Shown: positions 1 to 7,461, counted from the first letter of the stretch. The stretch: 64,000 nucleotides of DNA from DASZCR01 sp964246705 (GCA_964246705.1 CAXTRQ010000004.1:20209-84208); one strand, 5' to 3'. The notes: generated by a model from the letters alone, not told the origin. Program-made: numbers and translations.

Positions 1-323
1 TGCGCGGCTGCTTCGTCAATAGCGTGCGCGAGCATGAGGAAATCGCGCGCCGAACGGACGCGTCCCGCGATCTGCGAGACGGGCGTAATCGAGATTCTCT
101 TGTTAGCGATACGCAGGCCGATCTCGTCGCCGATTTCGTTGACCGTTGCGACCAGACGCGCGGCTGTCCGCTCCATTTTTTCGCGCACCGCATCGGCGGT
201 CGCTTCAATGGTCGCGCGCGTGCAGTCTCGCAAGGAGAGACCGAGCGTCACGGTACGCACGTCCAAGTGCTCCATCTCCGTCATGCGTACGGTCTGCAAG
301 ATTTCAGCCTGACTGTATTCCAT
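1..323 (-). CDS. DUF711 / UPF0210 family protein, 3' part cut by window edge
   Basis: The frame opens with ATG at 321-323 and runs off the left edge without a stop (about 107 codons). The N-terminus contains DVRTVTLGLSL followed by RDC, then NEIGDEIGL, IANKRISITP and ARDFLMLAHAID, which fit the start of DUF711/UPF0210 proteins. From memory, this family is structurally related to pyruvate formate-lyase-like barrels but has no assigned reaction. It starts 23 bases after the stop of the zinc-ribbon gene and is the last visible gene of the BMC operon. UPF0210 genes are often next to UPF0237 ACT-domain genes, and an ACT gene lies two genes upstream here, which supports the call. No strong Shine-Dalgarno is visible. 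The catalytic role is unknown. Confidence 0.85.
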   Translation of the reverse strand, partial: MEYSQAEILQTVRMTEMEHLDVRTVTLGLSLRDCTRATIEATADAVREKMERTAARLVATVNEIGDEIGLRIANKRISITPVSQIAGRVRSARDFLMLAHAIDEAAA

Positions 324-346
324 AGAAAAAGTTTTGCCCGCCGTGG

Positions 347-970
347 CTATTTGAGAAAGCTGCTGATGAAAAGAAACAGGATAAAAAGCAGAAAGAGCGC
401 GACGGCGATTAACAGAAAGCGTAGGCCGGAATCTTCCGGGGCGTCCTCCATGACGACAATCGAAGCCTCTCGCATCTTTTCGACGCGTGGGCGCAAATTC
501 TCTTGCACCCTCGTCGCCGGTCGTCTCCTTGCGCCCGTCTCAGGTTCATTTGAATCAGCGCCCGTCTCATTCACGTTCGGCGTCGTGTTCTCGCGCGTCG
601 TCTTGAGCGCAACGGTGGAAGCGGCTTGCTCGCTTCTCTGTTCGACGTTAACCGCAGACGACGGCGTTTCGCGTTCGGCTGAAGCTTCGCCACTGCTTTG
701 AAGATTTCCGCTCAAGTTTTCCTCTTCGACAGGCACGCGCACGCTCTCTTCCCAGTGCTGCCAGTGCTCCGTCAAAAGTTCGACGTTAGGCGCGGCCTCC
801 GCTTCAACGTCGCCCCCGTGCACGCCGGACTGCTCTATGCCCTCCGCCTCGTTTCTCAAAGCTCCGCCATCGCCCTTCCCAATCAATCCGCCGCACTGCT
901 GACAAAAACGCGCCCCGGCACGCACCGCCGCACCGCACGCTAAACACCGACGTGAGATTTCAGGAATCAT
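347..970 (-). CDS. Zinc-ribbon protein with C-terminal membrane anchor
   Basis: This is a 207-residue protein starting MIPEISRRCLACG. I chose the ATG at 968-970 because the zinc ribbon begins just after it; the frame stays open upstream but only through the repeat spacer. Two CxxC pairs (CLACG near residue 9, CQQCG near 24) form a zinc ribbon. A long charged, low-complexity middle follows, and a single hydrophobic segment ending FISSFLK makes it look tail-anchored, with the zinc ribbon in the cytosol. It sits between the ACT gene and DUF711 in the BMC operon. The function is unknown. It could be an assembly or positioning factor for the compartment, but only its location suggests this. No Shine-Dalgarno is seen; the start codon directly follows a repeat arm. 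Confidence 0.75.
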   Translation of the reverse strand: MIPEISRRCLACGAAVRAGARFCQQCGGLIGKGDGGALRNEAEGIEQSGVHGGDVEAEAAPNVELLTEHWQHWEESVRVPVEEENLSGNLQSSGEASAERETPSSAVNVEQRSEQAASTVALKTTRENTTPNVNETGADSNEPETGARRRPATRVQENLRPRVEKMREASIVVMEDAPEDSGLRFLLIAVALFLLFILFLFISSFLK

Positions 971-1095
971 AAAACAGTGATAAGTGACGAGTGACGAGCA
1001 AACCCGAATACAGTTTTCAGTAATGAATAAAGAGTGCTGAGAGCCAAGCTGTTTTTCTTCAACTCTTAACTCTTCACTTGTCACTCGTCACTGCT
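971..1095. repeat. Intergenic hairpin repeat, family A, copy 1
   Basis: The left arm (about 973-998) contains AGTGACGAGTGACGAG. The right arm (about 1066-1095) contains CTTGTCACTCGTCACTG, close to its reverse complement. In the operon mRNA the two arms can pair and would bring the ACT stop close to the zinc-ribbon start. Related copies lie at 2014-2100 and 4121-4246. Confidence 0.7.
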
Positions 1096-1096
1096 T

Positions 1097-1585
1097 TTAA
1101 ATTCTGTGCATGGCGTTAAAGAGGTCTTCGCGTTGGGCGTAGATGCGGACACCGAGGCGCTCGCCTTCTTTGCGGAAACATTCTTTGAGTTCCGCCGCCG
1201 AGTTTGCCGCCCGCTCTGTGTTGGCGATAATGACCATCGCGAACTTGCCCTGCACGACCGTCTGGTTGATGTCAATAATGCTGCAACCCGCTTCGGCCAA
1301 AATCTGCGAGACGGCGGCGACGATGCCCGGATGATCAACGCCGAACACAGAGATCACGAGTCGGTCGGCAGAGCCTTCGGCACGCGCCCCTGCTTCGCGC
1401 ACCGTCTCCGCGCCGTCGCCACCGCGCGCCCCTTCGCGTCGCACTGTGCCGCTCGCTTCGACCACAGGTTCGACGGCGCGGTAGATGTCCGTCACTAGAT
1501 TCTCCACCGTCCGCTCGTCCGCCGACGCGCCCAGACGCCCATAGACGGCGCGCGTGATGCGATAGATCAACTCTTCGTTTGCCAT
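1097..1585 (-). CDS. ACT-domain protein (UPF0237-like) with N-terminal amphipathic helix
   Basis: This is a 162-residue protein; the start is placed at the ATG giving MANEELIYRITRAVYGRLG. Residues about 90-162 form an ACT domain with VFGVDHPGIVAAVSQILAE, IIDINQTVVQGKFAM and a C-terminal VRIYAQREDL, closest in pattern to UPF0237. ACT domains usually bind amino acids or other small effectors. The first 20 residues form an amphipathic helix with the hydrophobic spacing seen in BMC encapsulation peptides, followed by a low-complexity linker. Together with its position behind the vertex shell gene, this suggests it is carried in or on the compartment; that is inference. No good Shine-Dalgarno is seen, and the start follows a hairpin repeat. 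Confidence 0.8.
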   Translation of the reverse strand: MANEELIYRITRAVYGRLGASADERTVENLVTDIYRAVEPVVEASGTVRREGARGGDGAETVREAGARAEGSADRLVISVFGVDHPGIVAAVSQILAEAGCSIIDINQTVVQGKFAMVIIANTERAANSAAELKECFRKEGERLGVRIYAQREDLFNAMHRI

Positions 1586-1590
1586 AGCTA

Positions 1591-1688
1591 AAGAAGGTAA
1601 AAATAAAAAGGCAAAAGTGAAAACCAAAATCTCTCTAGACGCCGATTGAATTTTGCCTTTTTACTTTTACCTTTTTACTTCTACCTTC
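1591..1688. repeat. Intergenic hairpin repeat, A/T-rich (family C)
   Basis: The left arm (about 1594-1614) reads GGTAAAAATAAAAAGGCAAAA. The right arm (about 1650-1675) reads TTTTGCCTTTTTACTTTTACC, nearly its reverse complement. The stop codon of the EutN-like gene (1681-1683) lies at the edge of the right arm. It has the same architecture as family A but a different sequence. Confidence 0.7.
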
Positions 1689-2013
1689 CTCCATTGTTCT
1701 GCCCGCGCAGTTCGCGCGCCGCTTCGCGCAGTTCTTCCGATTCAGCGTCATGCACGTCCACGCGGTCAACGATGCCGACGACGGCTGCTTCGATTGACAT
1801 CTCCTGATCGCCGATAGCCGAACGCGCCGCCTTGCCGTAGGCGCACATCACGATTTCGCCGACGCCTGCGCCAAGCCGGTCAGCGACGACGACGATGTTT
1901 TTCGTCGGCTCTTTATCGAGATCAATCGGATGCACGATGAGAAACTTGACGCCCTCCAGATCGGGCGTCTTCTTCGTTGACCAGACCATGCCGACGACTT
2001 TTCCTAGGAACAT
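1681..2013 (-). CDS. BMC vertex shell protein, EutN/CcmL family
   Basis: This 110-residue protein begins MFLGKVVGMVWSTKK. The family signature is the N-terminal GKVVGMVWST, then LEGVKFLIVHPID, VVVADRLGAGVGEIVM and AVVGIVDRVDVH. EutN/CcmL proteins form pentamers that cap the twelve vertices of icosahedral microcompartments. The length is slightly above the usual 80-100 residues because of a charged C-terminal tail. It lies directly downstream of the aldehyde dehydrogenase. The ATG at 2011-2013 has no Shine-Dalgarno and is preceded by a hairpin repeat, which would fit the low copy number needed for a vertex protein (inference). Confidence 0.93.
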   Translation of the reverse strand: MFLGKVVGMVWSTKKTPDLEGVKFLIVHPIDLDKEPTKNIVVVADRLGAGVGEIVMCAYGKAARSAIGDQEMSIEAAVVGIVDRVDVHDAESEELREAARELRGQNNGGR

Positions 2014-2100
2014 AAAAGCAGTGACAAGTAACGAGCGACAAGTAACGAGTAAAAACAAGCTTTCAACTTGTCACACGCCACTTGCCACTCGTCACTGTTT
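2014..2100. repeat. Intergenic hairpin repeat, family A, copy 2
   Basis: It fills the entire gap between the aldehyde dehydrogenase stop (2101) and the EutN start (2013). The left arm has AGTGACAAGTAACGAGCGAC; the right arm has CTTGTCACACGCC and CACTCGTCACTG. The arms are imperfect inverted repeats. The sequence before the EutN ATG is therefore repeat-derived and lacks a ribosome-binding site. Confidence 0.7.
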
Positions 2101-4110
2101 TCATCCTTTTGCAAACACTTCCGACGCCTCACCCATGTCGCGTGCGGCGGGGGTGATGATGGTGCGTGCGTTGACGTAAATCTTTTCGCCCTTCTGCATG
2201 GCGCGGCGAACGTCGTCTTCGCAGACAAAGTCCACCGTGCGATGGCCGTTTGCAGCGCCCGCCGTCTTACCGTTCGCGTCGGTCGAAGCGGTCGCCGGTT
2301 TAGCTGTCGCAGGCGGCGGCGTGGTTGGCGACGGCGCAGCCGTCGCTGTCGAGCCGTTGCCGCCAGTCGTTGCCGAGCCTGCTTGCGGGGCAGCTTTACC
2401 GTCGCTGACGCCGCTATCGGCTCGCGCGGTCGGCGCGGCCTGCGCTTGCGGAGCGGCTCCGCCGGAATGTGCGGCGCGTTGCGGTTCGAGGTCAATGTTA
2501 GTCTGTACCGGCGCGGGCGAATCGGTGACGGGCAGAGTCGCGCCGCCCTCGACGGGCATCTGACCGGCTTGGCGTCCAGACAGAAAACGGTCAACAATCT
2601 TTGCGATGTCTTCACGGCTGACCGTGCCGCCGCGCACGCTCGCCCCGATTGTCGCGCCGCCGCCGCCCGCCAACGCGGGCGCGGGTTGCAGCGGCGCAGA
2701 CGAACGGTCGGCGGGTTGCTGTTGCGTTTGCTGCGCGGCGCGTGCGGCGGGGCGCTTGCTCGGCACAGGTCGCGTCTCAAAGGCGACGCGCTTGATGTCC
2801 ATCAAGTGCCACGGCGAGATATTGTCCGAGGTGACGTTGCCGCCCCAAGAGCCGCAGCCGAGAGTCATCGAAGGCGGGAGTGCGGTCGAAAAGCCGATTG
2901 CGCCGTGCGTCGTCGGAGAATTGACGATGACGCGCGAGGCGGGCATCTCCGTGCCGTAGGCGCGCGCCATGTCGCGCGAGCGCGTGTGGATGCCTGCGGT
3001 GTGCCCCATGCCGCCGTAAGAGAGAACTTCAAAGCAGCGCGCCGCTCCGCGTTCTAAACCGTCCTCGACGTAGAAGGCCAGAATCGGCGACAGCTTTTCC
3101 ATCGAAAGCGGATGCTCGCGCCCGACGCCCCCAACCTCGACCATCAGACAACGCGTCCCCTGCGGAACCGTGATGCCTGCCATCTGCGCGATTACTTCGA
3201 CCGACCTGCCGACGATCTTCGGGTTCAGGCTGCGCTGCGGCGTGGCGACCACCTTCGCCAAAAGATCGGCCTCCGATGCGCTCAGGAAATGGCCGCCCTG
3301 CGCTTCAAATTCCTGCCGCACCTGTTTCGCAATGTGCGAGTCGGCGACGACGGCCTGCTCTGAGGCGCAAATCGTACCGTTATCAAAAGTCTTGCCCGTC
3401 AGAATATTCTGCACGGCCAGAGCGGCGTCAGCAGTTCTTTCAACAAAGACCGGAACATTGCCCGGCCCGACGCCGAAGGCGGGCTTCCCCGAAGAATAGG
3501 CCGCACGCACCAGCCCGATGCCGCCCGTCGCTAAAATCACGGCGGTCTGCTTGTGCTTCATCAGAGTTTCCGTGCCCTCGATGGTCGCCGTCGTCATGCA
3601 CGCGATGGCGTCTTCGGGCAAACCCTCTTTGACGGCGACCTCGCGCATCACGCGCGCCGTCTCGGCGATACATTTAGCGGCTGACGGGTGCGGCGACAGG
3701 ACAATCGTGTTGCGCGACTTGATGGAGATAAGGACTTTGAAGATCGCGGTTGAGGTCGGATTGGTCGAAGGAATGATACCGGCGACGACGCCGCGTGGGC
3801 TGGCAATCTCCAACACGTCTTGCGATTCGTTGATGACGCCGACGGTGCGCAGAGATTTGAAGTAGTTCCACACGTCTTCCGCCGCGAAGCGGTTCTTCTC
3901 GCGCTTGTCGTCGGGGACGCCGTAGCCCGTCTCTTCGACGGCCAGCGCGCCCAGACGCGCCGCCTCGCGCAAAGCGGCCCCGGCCATCGCCGCGCAGATG
4001 CGGTCAATCTTCTGCTGGTCGAAACGCGCCAACGCAGTCTGCGCGCGATGCGCCGCCTCAACCATATCGCGCGCCTGCTGCACCGACACCAAATCTTTAT
4101 CAACCGCCAT
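2101..4110 (-). CDS. BMC-associated CoA-acylating aldehyde dehydrogenase with EutQ/EutT-like tail
   Basis: This 669-residue protein starts MAVDKDLVSV with GGAGG six bases upstream, which decides the start. Residues 1-450 are an AdhE/PduP/EutE-type acylating aldehyde dehydrogenase: STNPTSTAIFK near 115, GVGPGNVPV near 213, the catalytic Cys248 in NGTICASEQ, and the AdhE-like GCGSWGGNVTSDN near 418. It should convert an aldehyde plus CoA and NAD+ to acyl-CoA inside the compartment. After a proline/glutamine linker, VSREDIAKIVDRFLSGR (about 497-513) looks like an encapsulation helix. A long Ala/Pro/Thr-rich region follows, and residues about 625-669 carry EDDVRRAMQKGEKIY and TIITPAARDM, a motif seen at the N-terminus of EutQ/EutT-type proteins. 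This tail is unusual for an aldehyde dehydrogenase. The substrate cannot be told from the sequence. Confidence 0.93.
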   Translation of the reverse strand: MAVDKDLVSVQQARDMVEAAHRAQTALARFDQQKIDRICAAMAGAALREAARLGALAVEETGYGVPDDKREKNRFAAEDVWNYFKSLRTVGVINESQDVLEIASPRGVVAGIIPSTNPTSTAIFKVLISIKSRNTIVLSPHPSAAKCIAETARVMREVAVKEGLPEDAIACMTTATIEGTETLMKHKQTAVILATGGIGLVRAAYSSGKPAFGVGPGNVPVFVERTADAALAVQNILTGKTFDNGTICASEQAVVADSHIAKQVRQEFEAQGGHFLSASEADLLAKVVATPQRSLNPKIVGRSVEVIAQMAGITVPQGTRCLMVEVGGVGREHPLSMEKLSPILAFYVEDGLERGAARCFEVLSYGGMGHTAGIHTRSRDMARAYGTEMPASRVIVNSPTTHGAIGFSTALPPSMTLGCGSWGGNVTSDNISPWHLMDIKRVAFETRPVPSKRPAARAAQQTQQQPADRSSAPLQPAPALAGGGGATIGASVRGGTVSREDIAKIVDRFLSGRQAGQMPVEGGATLPVTDSPAPVQTNIDLEPQRAAHSGGAAPQAQAAPTARADSGVSDGKAAPQAGSATTGGNGSTATAAPSPTTPPPATAKPATASTDANGKTAGAANGHRTVDFVCEDDVRRAMQKGEKIYVNARTIITPAARDMGEASEVFAKG

Positions 4111-4120
4111 AACAGCCTCC

Positions 4121-4246
4121 AAAAACAGCGACGAGTGACCAGTGACGAGTGACGAGCAAAACCGAAAACGGTGACTGGTAGCGAATCTCGGATGATGAGA
4201 GCGAAGCTGTCTTTAACTTGTCACTTGTCACTCGTCACTTCGTCTT
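4121..4246. repeat. Intergenic hairpin repeat, family A, copy 3
   Basis: The left arm (4125-4160) contains CGACGAGTGACCAGTGACGA; the right arm (about 4214-4245) contains AACTTGTCACTTGTCACTCG. The arms pair in the operon transcript. The stop codon and last codons of the BMC-H gene lie in the right arm, so the repeat shapes the shell protein's C-terminal end. The GGAGG of the aldehyde dehydrogenase is just outside the left arm. Confidence 0.72.
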
Positions 4247-4636
4247 TTCCCTGTTGTTCTCGCGTGCGCCTTGAAGCGAGCGGCCTCCCTGATCGCCTTC
4301 GCCGAGTTGTCCGCCGCTGCCGCCGCCGAGGGCGCGCTCGTCCGGGCTGTAGCCTGTGCGATTGTTGGTCGGCAGCACGCGCTCGACCTCGCCGTGCGGG
4401 CGCGGGATGACGTGGACGCTGATGAGTTCGCCGACCCGCCGCGCCGCCGCTGCTCCGGCATCGGTCGCCGCTTTGACTGCGCCGACATCACCGCGCACGA
4501 AAATCGTGACGTAACCTGCGCCAATATACTCTTTGCCTAAAAGTTGGACGTTGGCGGCTTTAACCATCGCGTCGGCAGCTTCGACCGCGCCGACGAACCC
4601 CTTCGTCTCAACCATACCGAGTGCTTCGAGAGGCAT
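4235..4636 (-). CDS. BMC hexameric shell protein (BMC-H, PduA/EutM-like)
   Basis: This 133-residue protein starts MPLEALGMVETKGFVG. Residues 1-89 form one BMC domain (Pfam 00936 type): ALGMVETKGFVGAVEAADAM, VKAANVQLLG, GAGYVTIFVRGDVGAVKAAT and a C-terminal VHVIPRPHGEVE. Such proteins form the hexagonal tiles of the shell. A 44-residue Gly/Asn/Arg-rich extension follows the domain and ends inside the downstream repeat. GAGGA lies eight bases before the ATG at 4634-4636, a good ribosome-binding site. It is the first gene of the minus-strand operon, and no tandem-domain BMC-T gene is visible in the window. Confidence 0.96.
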   Translation of the reverse strand: MPLEALGMVETKGFVGAVEAADAMVKAANVQLLGKEYIGAGYVTIFVRGDVGAVKAATDAGAAAARRVGELISVHVIPRPHGEVERVLPTNNRTGYSPDERALGGGSGGQLGEGDQGGRSLQGARENNREKTK

Positions 4637-4763
4637 CTTTGAAATCCTCGCTTTTCTAGTTGTAGAAGTTAAAAACGTGTCCGGCTTGTTTCCGAATTTC
4701 GTCAACCGTAGCACCGTGCGCGGCAAAGTTCAAGAGACGCGCAAAGTTTTGCCCTAGAGAAGT

Positions 4764-4792
4764 TTGACACGTCTTGCGGCGGCACATTATAT
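4764..4792 (+). promoter_or_regulatory. Predicted sigma70-type promoter for the RodZ-like gene
   Basis: TTGACA at 4764-4769 and TTATAT at 4787-4792 are separated by 17 bases. This lies in the divergent region between the BMC operon and the RodZ-like gene. I did not find an equally good promoter for the BMC operon on the minus strand. Confidence 0.5.
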
Positions 4793-4939
4793 TGAATCAA
4801 AAGGCATGGACGACCTTGCCGAACGCAGGGTGCGCGCGGACTGCCGGACGGACGGGCAGCGCATTTGAAAGAGAAGTTAAATTTTGCAGACAAACGCCAC
4901 GTGACTTCTAAAACCTCTGACCAGACTCTCGAAGGCGGT

Positions 4940-5731
4940 ATGCGAGCAGGAGGGGCGGACGGTTCTCTCGGTGAACAGTTGCGTCGCGCGCGAGAGGCGC
5001 GCAACGTCACCCTGCGCGAAATCTCCGAACAATCTCGCATCACGATGCGCCACCTCGAAGCCATCGAGACGGACGATTACAAGCACCTGCCGGGCGGCAT
5101 CTTCAACAAGAGTTTCATCAAAGCTTACGCCAGACACATCCACTTTGACGAAAACCGTGCGCTCGAACTTTATGCGCGCACCATGCGCGAGCGCGGTGAA
5201 TCCGAGGAAGAGGTCGCAACCTCTCCGCGCCGCTCGCAAATCTACACGGACGGAGACGCCGCGCGCCCGCCCTTCGTCACGGCGCTCTTGAGCATCATCA
5301 TTATCGGTATCATCGTGCTCGTCGTCTATGCCGGTTATCACTGGTACAGGCGCACCGAAAACACGACGGCCAAGGCTCCCACGGCCACGGCGACCGACAC
5401 CAAACAGGGCAATCCTGCGCCCGCGCAACCGACCACGCCAGCGGCCAACGTTCCGGCTGGTTTCAGCATTCAGGTCAAAGCCAAAGGCGAAGATGTGTGG
5501 CTGTCAACGAGCGTGGACGAGGAAAAACGCTCGGATATGACGTTGAAGTCGGAGGAGACGAAGCAGTTCGCGCCGCAGGCTCGTCTGGCGATAAGATACT
5601 CGAAGACCAAAGCGGATAAGCTCGAAGTGAGCATCAACGGGCAGGTGGCGCAGGCACCTACGGCGACGCCGAAGGCGGGGATTGTCGAATGGACAATCAC
5701 GAAAGACAACTACAGGGAGTTTCTGCCATGA
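4940..5731 (+). CDS. RodZ-like HTH membrane protein
   Basis: This 263-residue protein is placed at the ATG giving MRAGGADGSLGEQLRRARE. A TTG start 75 bases upstream is possible but adds residues not expected in the family. Residues 8-75 are a Xre/RodZ-type helix-turn-helix (EQLRRAREARNVTLREISEQ, then LPGGIFNKSFIKAYAR). Residues about 112-134 form one membrane span, followed by a Pro/Thr-rich linker and a C-terminal beta domain (about 186-263) of the DUF4115 type. RodZ links MreB to the wall-elongation machinery and is the likely role here. It has its own promoter and ends before a terminator upstream of guaB. Confidence 0.85.
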   Translation: MRAGGADGSLGEQLRRAREARNVTLREISEQSRITMRHLEAIETDDYKHLPGGIFNKSFIKAYARHIHFDENRALELYARTMRERGESEEEVATSPRRSQIYTDGDAARPPFVTALLSIIIIGIIVLVVYAGYHWYRRTENTTAKAPTATATDTKQGNPAPAQPTTPAANVPAGFSIQVKAKGEDVWLSTSVDEEKRSDMTLKSEETKQFAPQARLAIRYSKTKADKLEVSINGQVAQAPTATPKAGIVEWTITKDNYREFLP

Positions 5732-5836
5732 GACATCAGGCGCACAGGCTCAAGCGACGGTGGCAGTACGCCGCGCTTTATGCGCCGACGCCCGAAGTTT
5801 GCGCCCGAATTAATTCAAGAGACTGCTGCACGACGC

Positions 5837-5862
5837 GCCCGCTGAACTTCGCGGGCTTTTTT
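5837..5862 (+). terminator. Rho-independent terminator after the RodZ-like gene
   Basis: GCCCGC (5837-5842) and GCGGGC (5851-5856) form a 6-bp stem with an 8-base loop, followed by TTTTTT. It lies between the RodZ-like gene and guaB. Confidence 0.65.
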
Positions 5863-5928
5863 ACATTCTGATTTCCGTTCGGGGCGGCCCGGCTCCACGA
5901 GGCTTTTTCAGTAAGGAGTATTTAAGCA

Positions 5929-7395
5929 ATGATTACCAACGATCTCGCCGAAGGCTTGACGTTCGACGATGTGCTCTTAATCCCCGCGCGTTCCGACGTG
6001 TTGCCCACCGAAACCGACACCTCGACGCAGTTCACGCGCGGCATCTCCCTGCGGATTCCGCTCTGCTCGGCGGCGATGGACACTGTCACCGAAGCCGCGC
6101 TCGCCATCGCCATCGCGCAGCAGGGCGGTATCGGCGTCATTCATAAAAATCTCCCTATCGAGCGGCAGGCCGAAGAAGTTGACAAGGTTAAGCGTTCCGA
6201 ATCGGGCATGATTGTTGACCCGGTCACGATTCGCCCCGACCGCCCCGTTCGGGAGGCGCTCGTCGTGATGGAGCGCTACAAAATTAGCGGCGTCCCTGTC
6301 GTTGATGAAGACGGGCATCTGGTCGGCATTATCACGAACCGCGATTTGCGTTTCGAGACGCGCTTCGAGATTCCTGTCTCCCAAGTGATGACGCCGCAAC
6401 CGCTCGTCACCGTCCCCGTCGGGACGACGCTCGAAGAGGCAAAGGGCGTACTGCAAAAGCACCGCATCGAAAAGCTGCTCGTCGTTGACGGCGATAAACA
6501 TTTGAAGGGACTCATCACGGTCAAAGACATTCAGAAGGCGATTAAATATCCGGCGGCGGCAAAAGATGATTTGGGAAGACTGCGCGTCGCCGCTGCCATC
6601 GGGGCGACCGGAGATTTCAGAGAGCGCGCTGACGAACTGGTGCGCGTGCGCGTTGATTGTCTCGTCATAGACACGGCGCACGGACATTCGACGCGGGTCA
6701 TCGAAGCCGTCCGCGAAATCAAGCGCCGTCACCCGGAAACACAAATTATTGCCGGTAATGTCGCGACCGGAGATGCGACGCGCGAACTGATCGCAGCGGG
6801 CGTGGACGGCGTCAAGTGCGGTATCGGGCCGGGCAGTATCTGCACGACGCGCGTCGTCACGGGCGCGGGCGTTCCACAGATTACGGCGATAACAAATTGC
6901 GTGCAGGCGGCGCGCGGCAGCGGCGTGCCTCTGATTGCCGACGGCGGCGTGAAATTTTCGGGCGACGTGGCGAAGGCGATTGCGGCGGGCGCAGACGTAG
7001 TGATGATCGGCTCGCTCTTTGCCGGGACGGAAGAATCGCCCGGCGAGTTGATTCTGTTTCAGGGTCGCTCGTTCAAAGCCTATCGCGGTATGGGTTCCAT
7101 CGGCGCGATGCGCGAAGGCTCGAAAGATCGCTACGCACAGGAAGCGACCGAGATGGAATCCAAGCTCGTCCCCGAAGGCATCGAGGGACGTGTTCCCTAC
7201 AAAGGCACGCTCGCCGATATGGTTACTCAACTGGTCGGCGGGCTGCGCGCCGGAATGGGCTACACGGGCTGCCGCACCATCCGCGAATTCCAAGAACAGA
7301 CGCGCTTCACACGCATCAGCGCCGCCGGTCTCAAAGAATCGCACGTCCACGATGTCATCATCACGAAGGAAGCGCCGAACTATCGTCTGGAGTAA
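5929..7395 (+). CDS. guaB: Inosine-5'-monophosphate dehydrogenase
   Basis: This is 488 residues, the usual full length. It oxidises IMP to XMP with NAD+, the committed step to guanine nucleotides in the cytosol. Visible marks are the N-terminal LTFDDVLLIPARSDVLP, two CBS domains around residues 95-205 (VTIRPDRPVREA; LVTVPVGTTLEEAK), and the catalytic loop GIGPGSICTTR with Cys305. The phosphate-binding and flap regions follow (DGGVKFSGDVAKAIAAG, YRGMGSIGAM). AAGGAGT ten bases before the ATG gives a clear start. The gene stands between two terminators, so it is probably monocistronic. Confidence 0.98.
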   Translation: MITNDLAEGLTFDDVLLIPARSDVLPTETDTSTQFTRGISLRIPLCSAAMDTVTEAALAIAIAQQGGIGVIHKNLPIERQAEEVDKVKRSESGMIVDPVTIRPDRPVREALVVMERYKISGVPVVDEDGHLVGIITNRDLRFETRFEIPVSQVMTPQPLVTVPVGTTLEEAKGVLQKHRIEKLLVVDGDKHLKGLITVKDIQKAIKYPAAAKDDLGRLRVAAAIGATGDFRERADELVRVRVDCLVIDTAHGHSTRVIEAVREIKRRHPETQIIAGNVATGDATRELIAAGVDGVKCGIGPGSICTTRVVTGAGVPQITAITNCVQAARGSGVPLIADGGVKFSGDVAKAIAAGADVVMIGSLFAGTEESPGELILFQGRSFKAYRGMGSIGAMREGSKDRYAQEATEMESKLVPEGIEGRVPYKGTLADMVTQLVGGLRAGMGYTGCRTIREFQEQTRFTRISAAGLKESHVHDVIITKEAPNYRLE

Positions 7396-7423
7396 GCCCC
7401 ATCTTTGAAATTCAGGAGCACAT

Positions 7424-7453
7424 ATGAAAGGGTTCAGCCTCTCGCGGGGCTGA
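7424..7453 (+). other. Possible 9-residue ORF inside the guaB terminator
   Basis: AGGAG (7414-7418) is followed five bases later by an ATG and the frame MKGFSLSRG-stop, which lies exactly in the terminator hairpin. It could be chance. If translated, ribosomes would occlude the hairpin and alter read-through to the downstream lipid kinase. Confidence 0.2.
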
Positions 7454-7461
7454 ATCCTTTT
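7427..7461 (+). terminator. Strong terminator after guaB
   Basis: AAAGGGTTCAGCC (7427-7439) pairs with GGCTGAATCCTTTT (7448-7461) over 12-13 bp with one G-U pair. It has an A run before the stem and a T run after it, so it could work in both directions. Confidence 0.75.

Noticed and set aside
2004..3057. Long ORFs on both strands over the aldehyde dehydrogenase tail
   Set aside because: They are shadows of a GC-rich, Ala/Pro-rich coding region and have no domain or ribosome-binding site.
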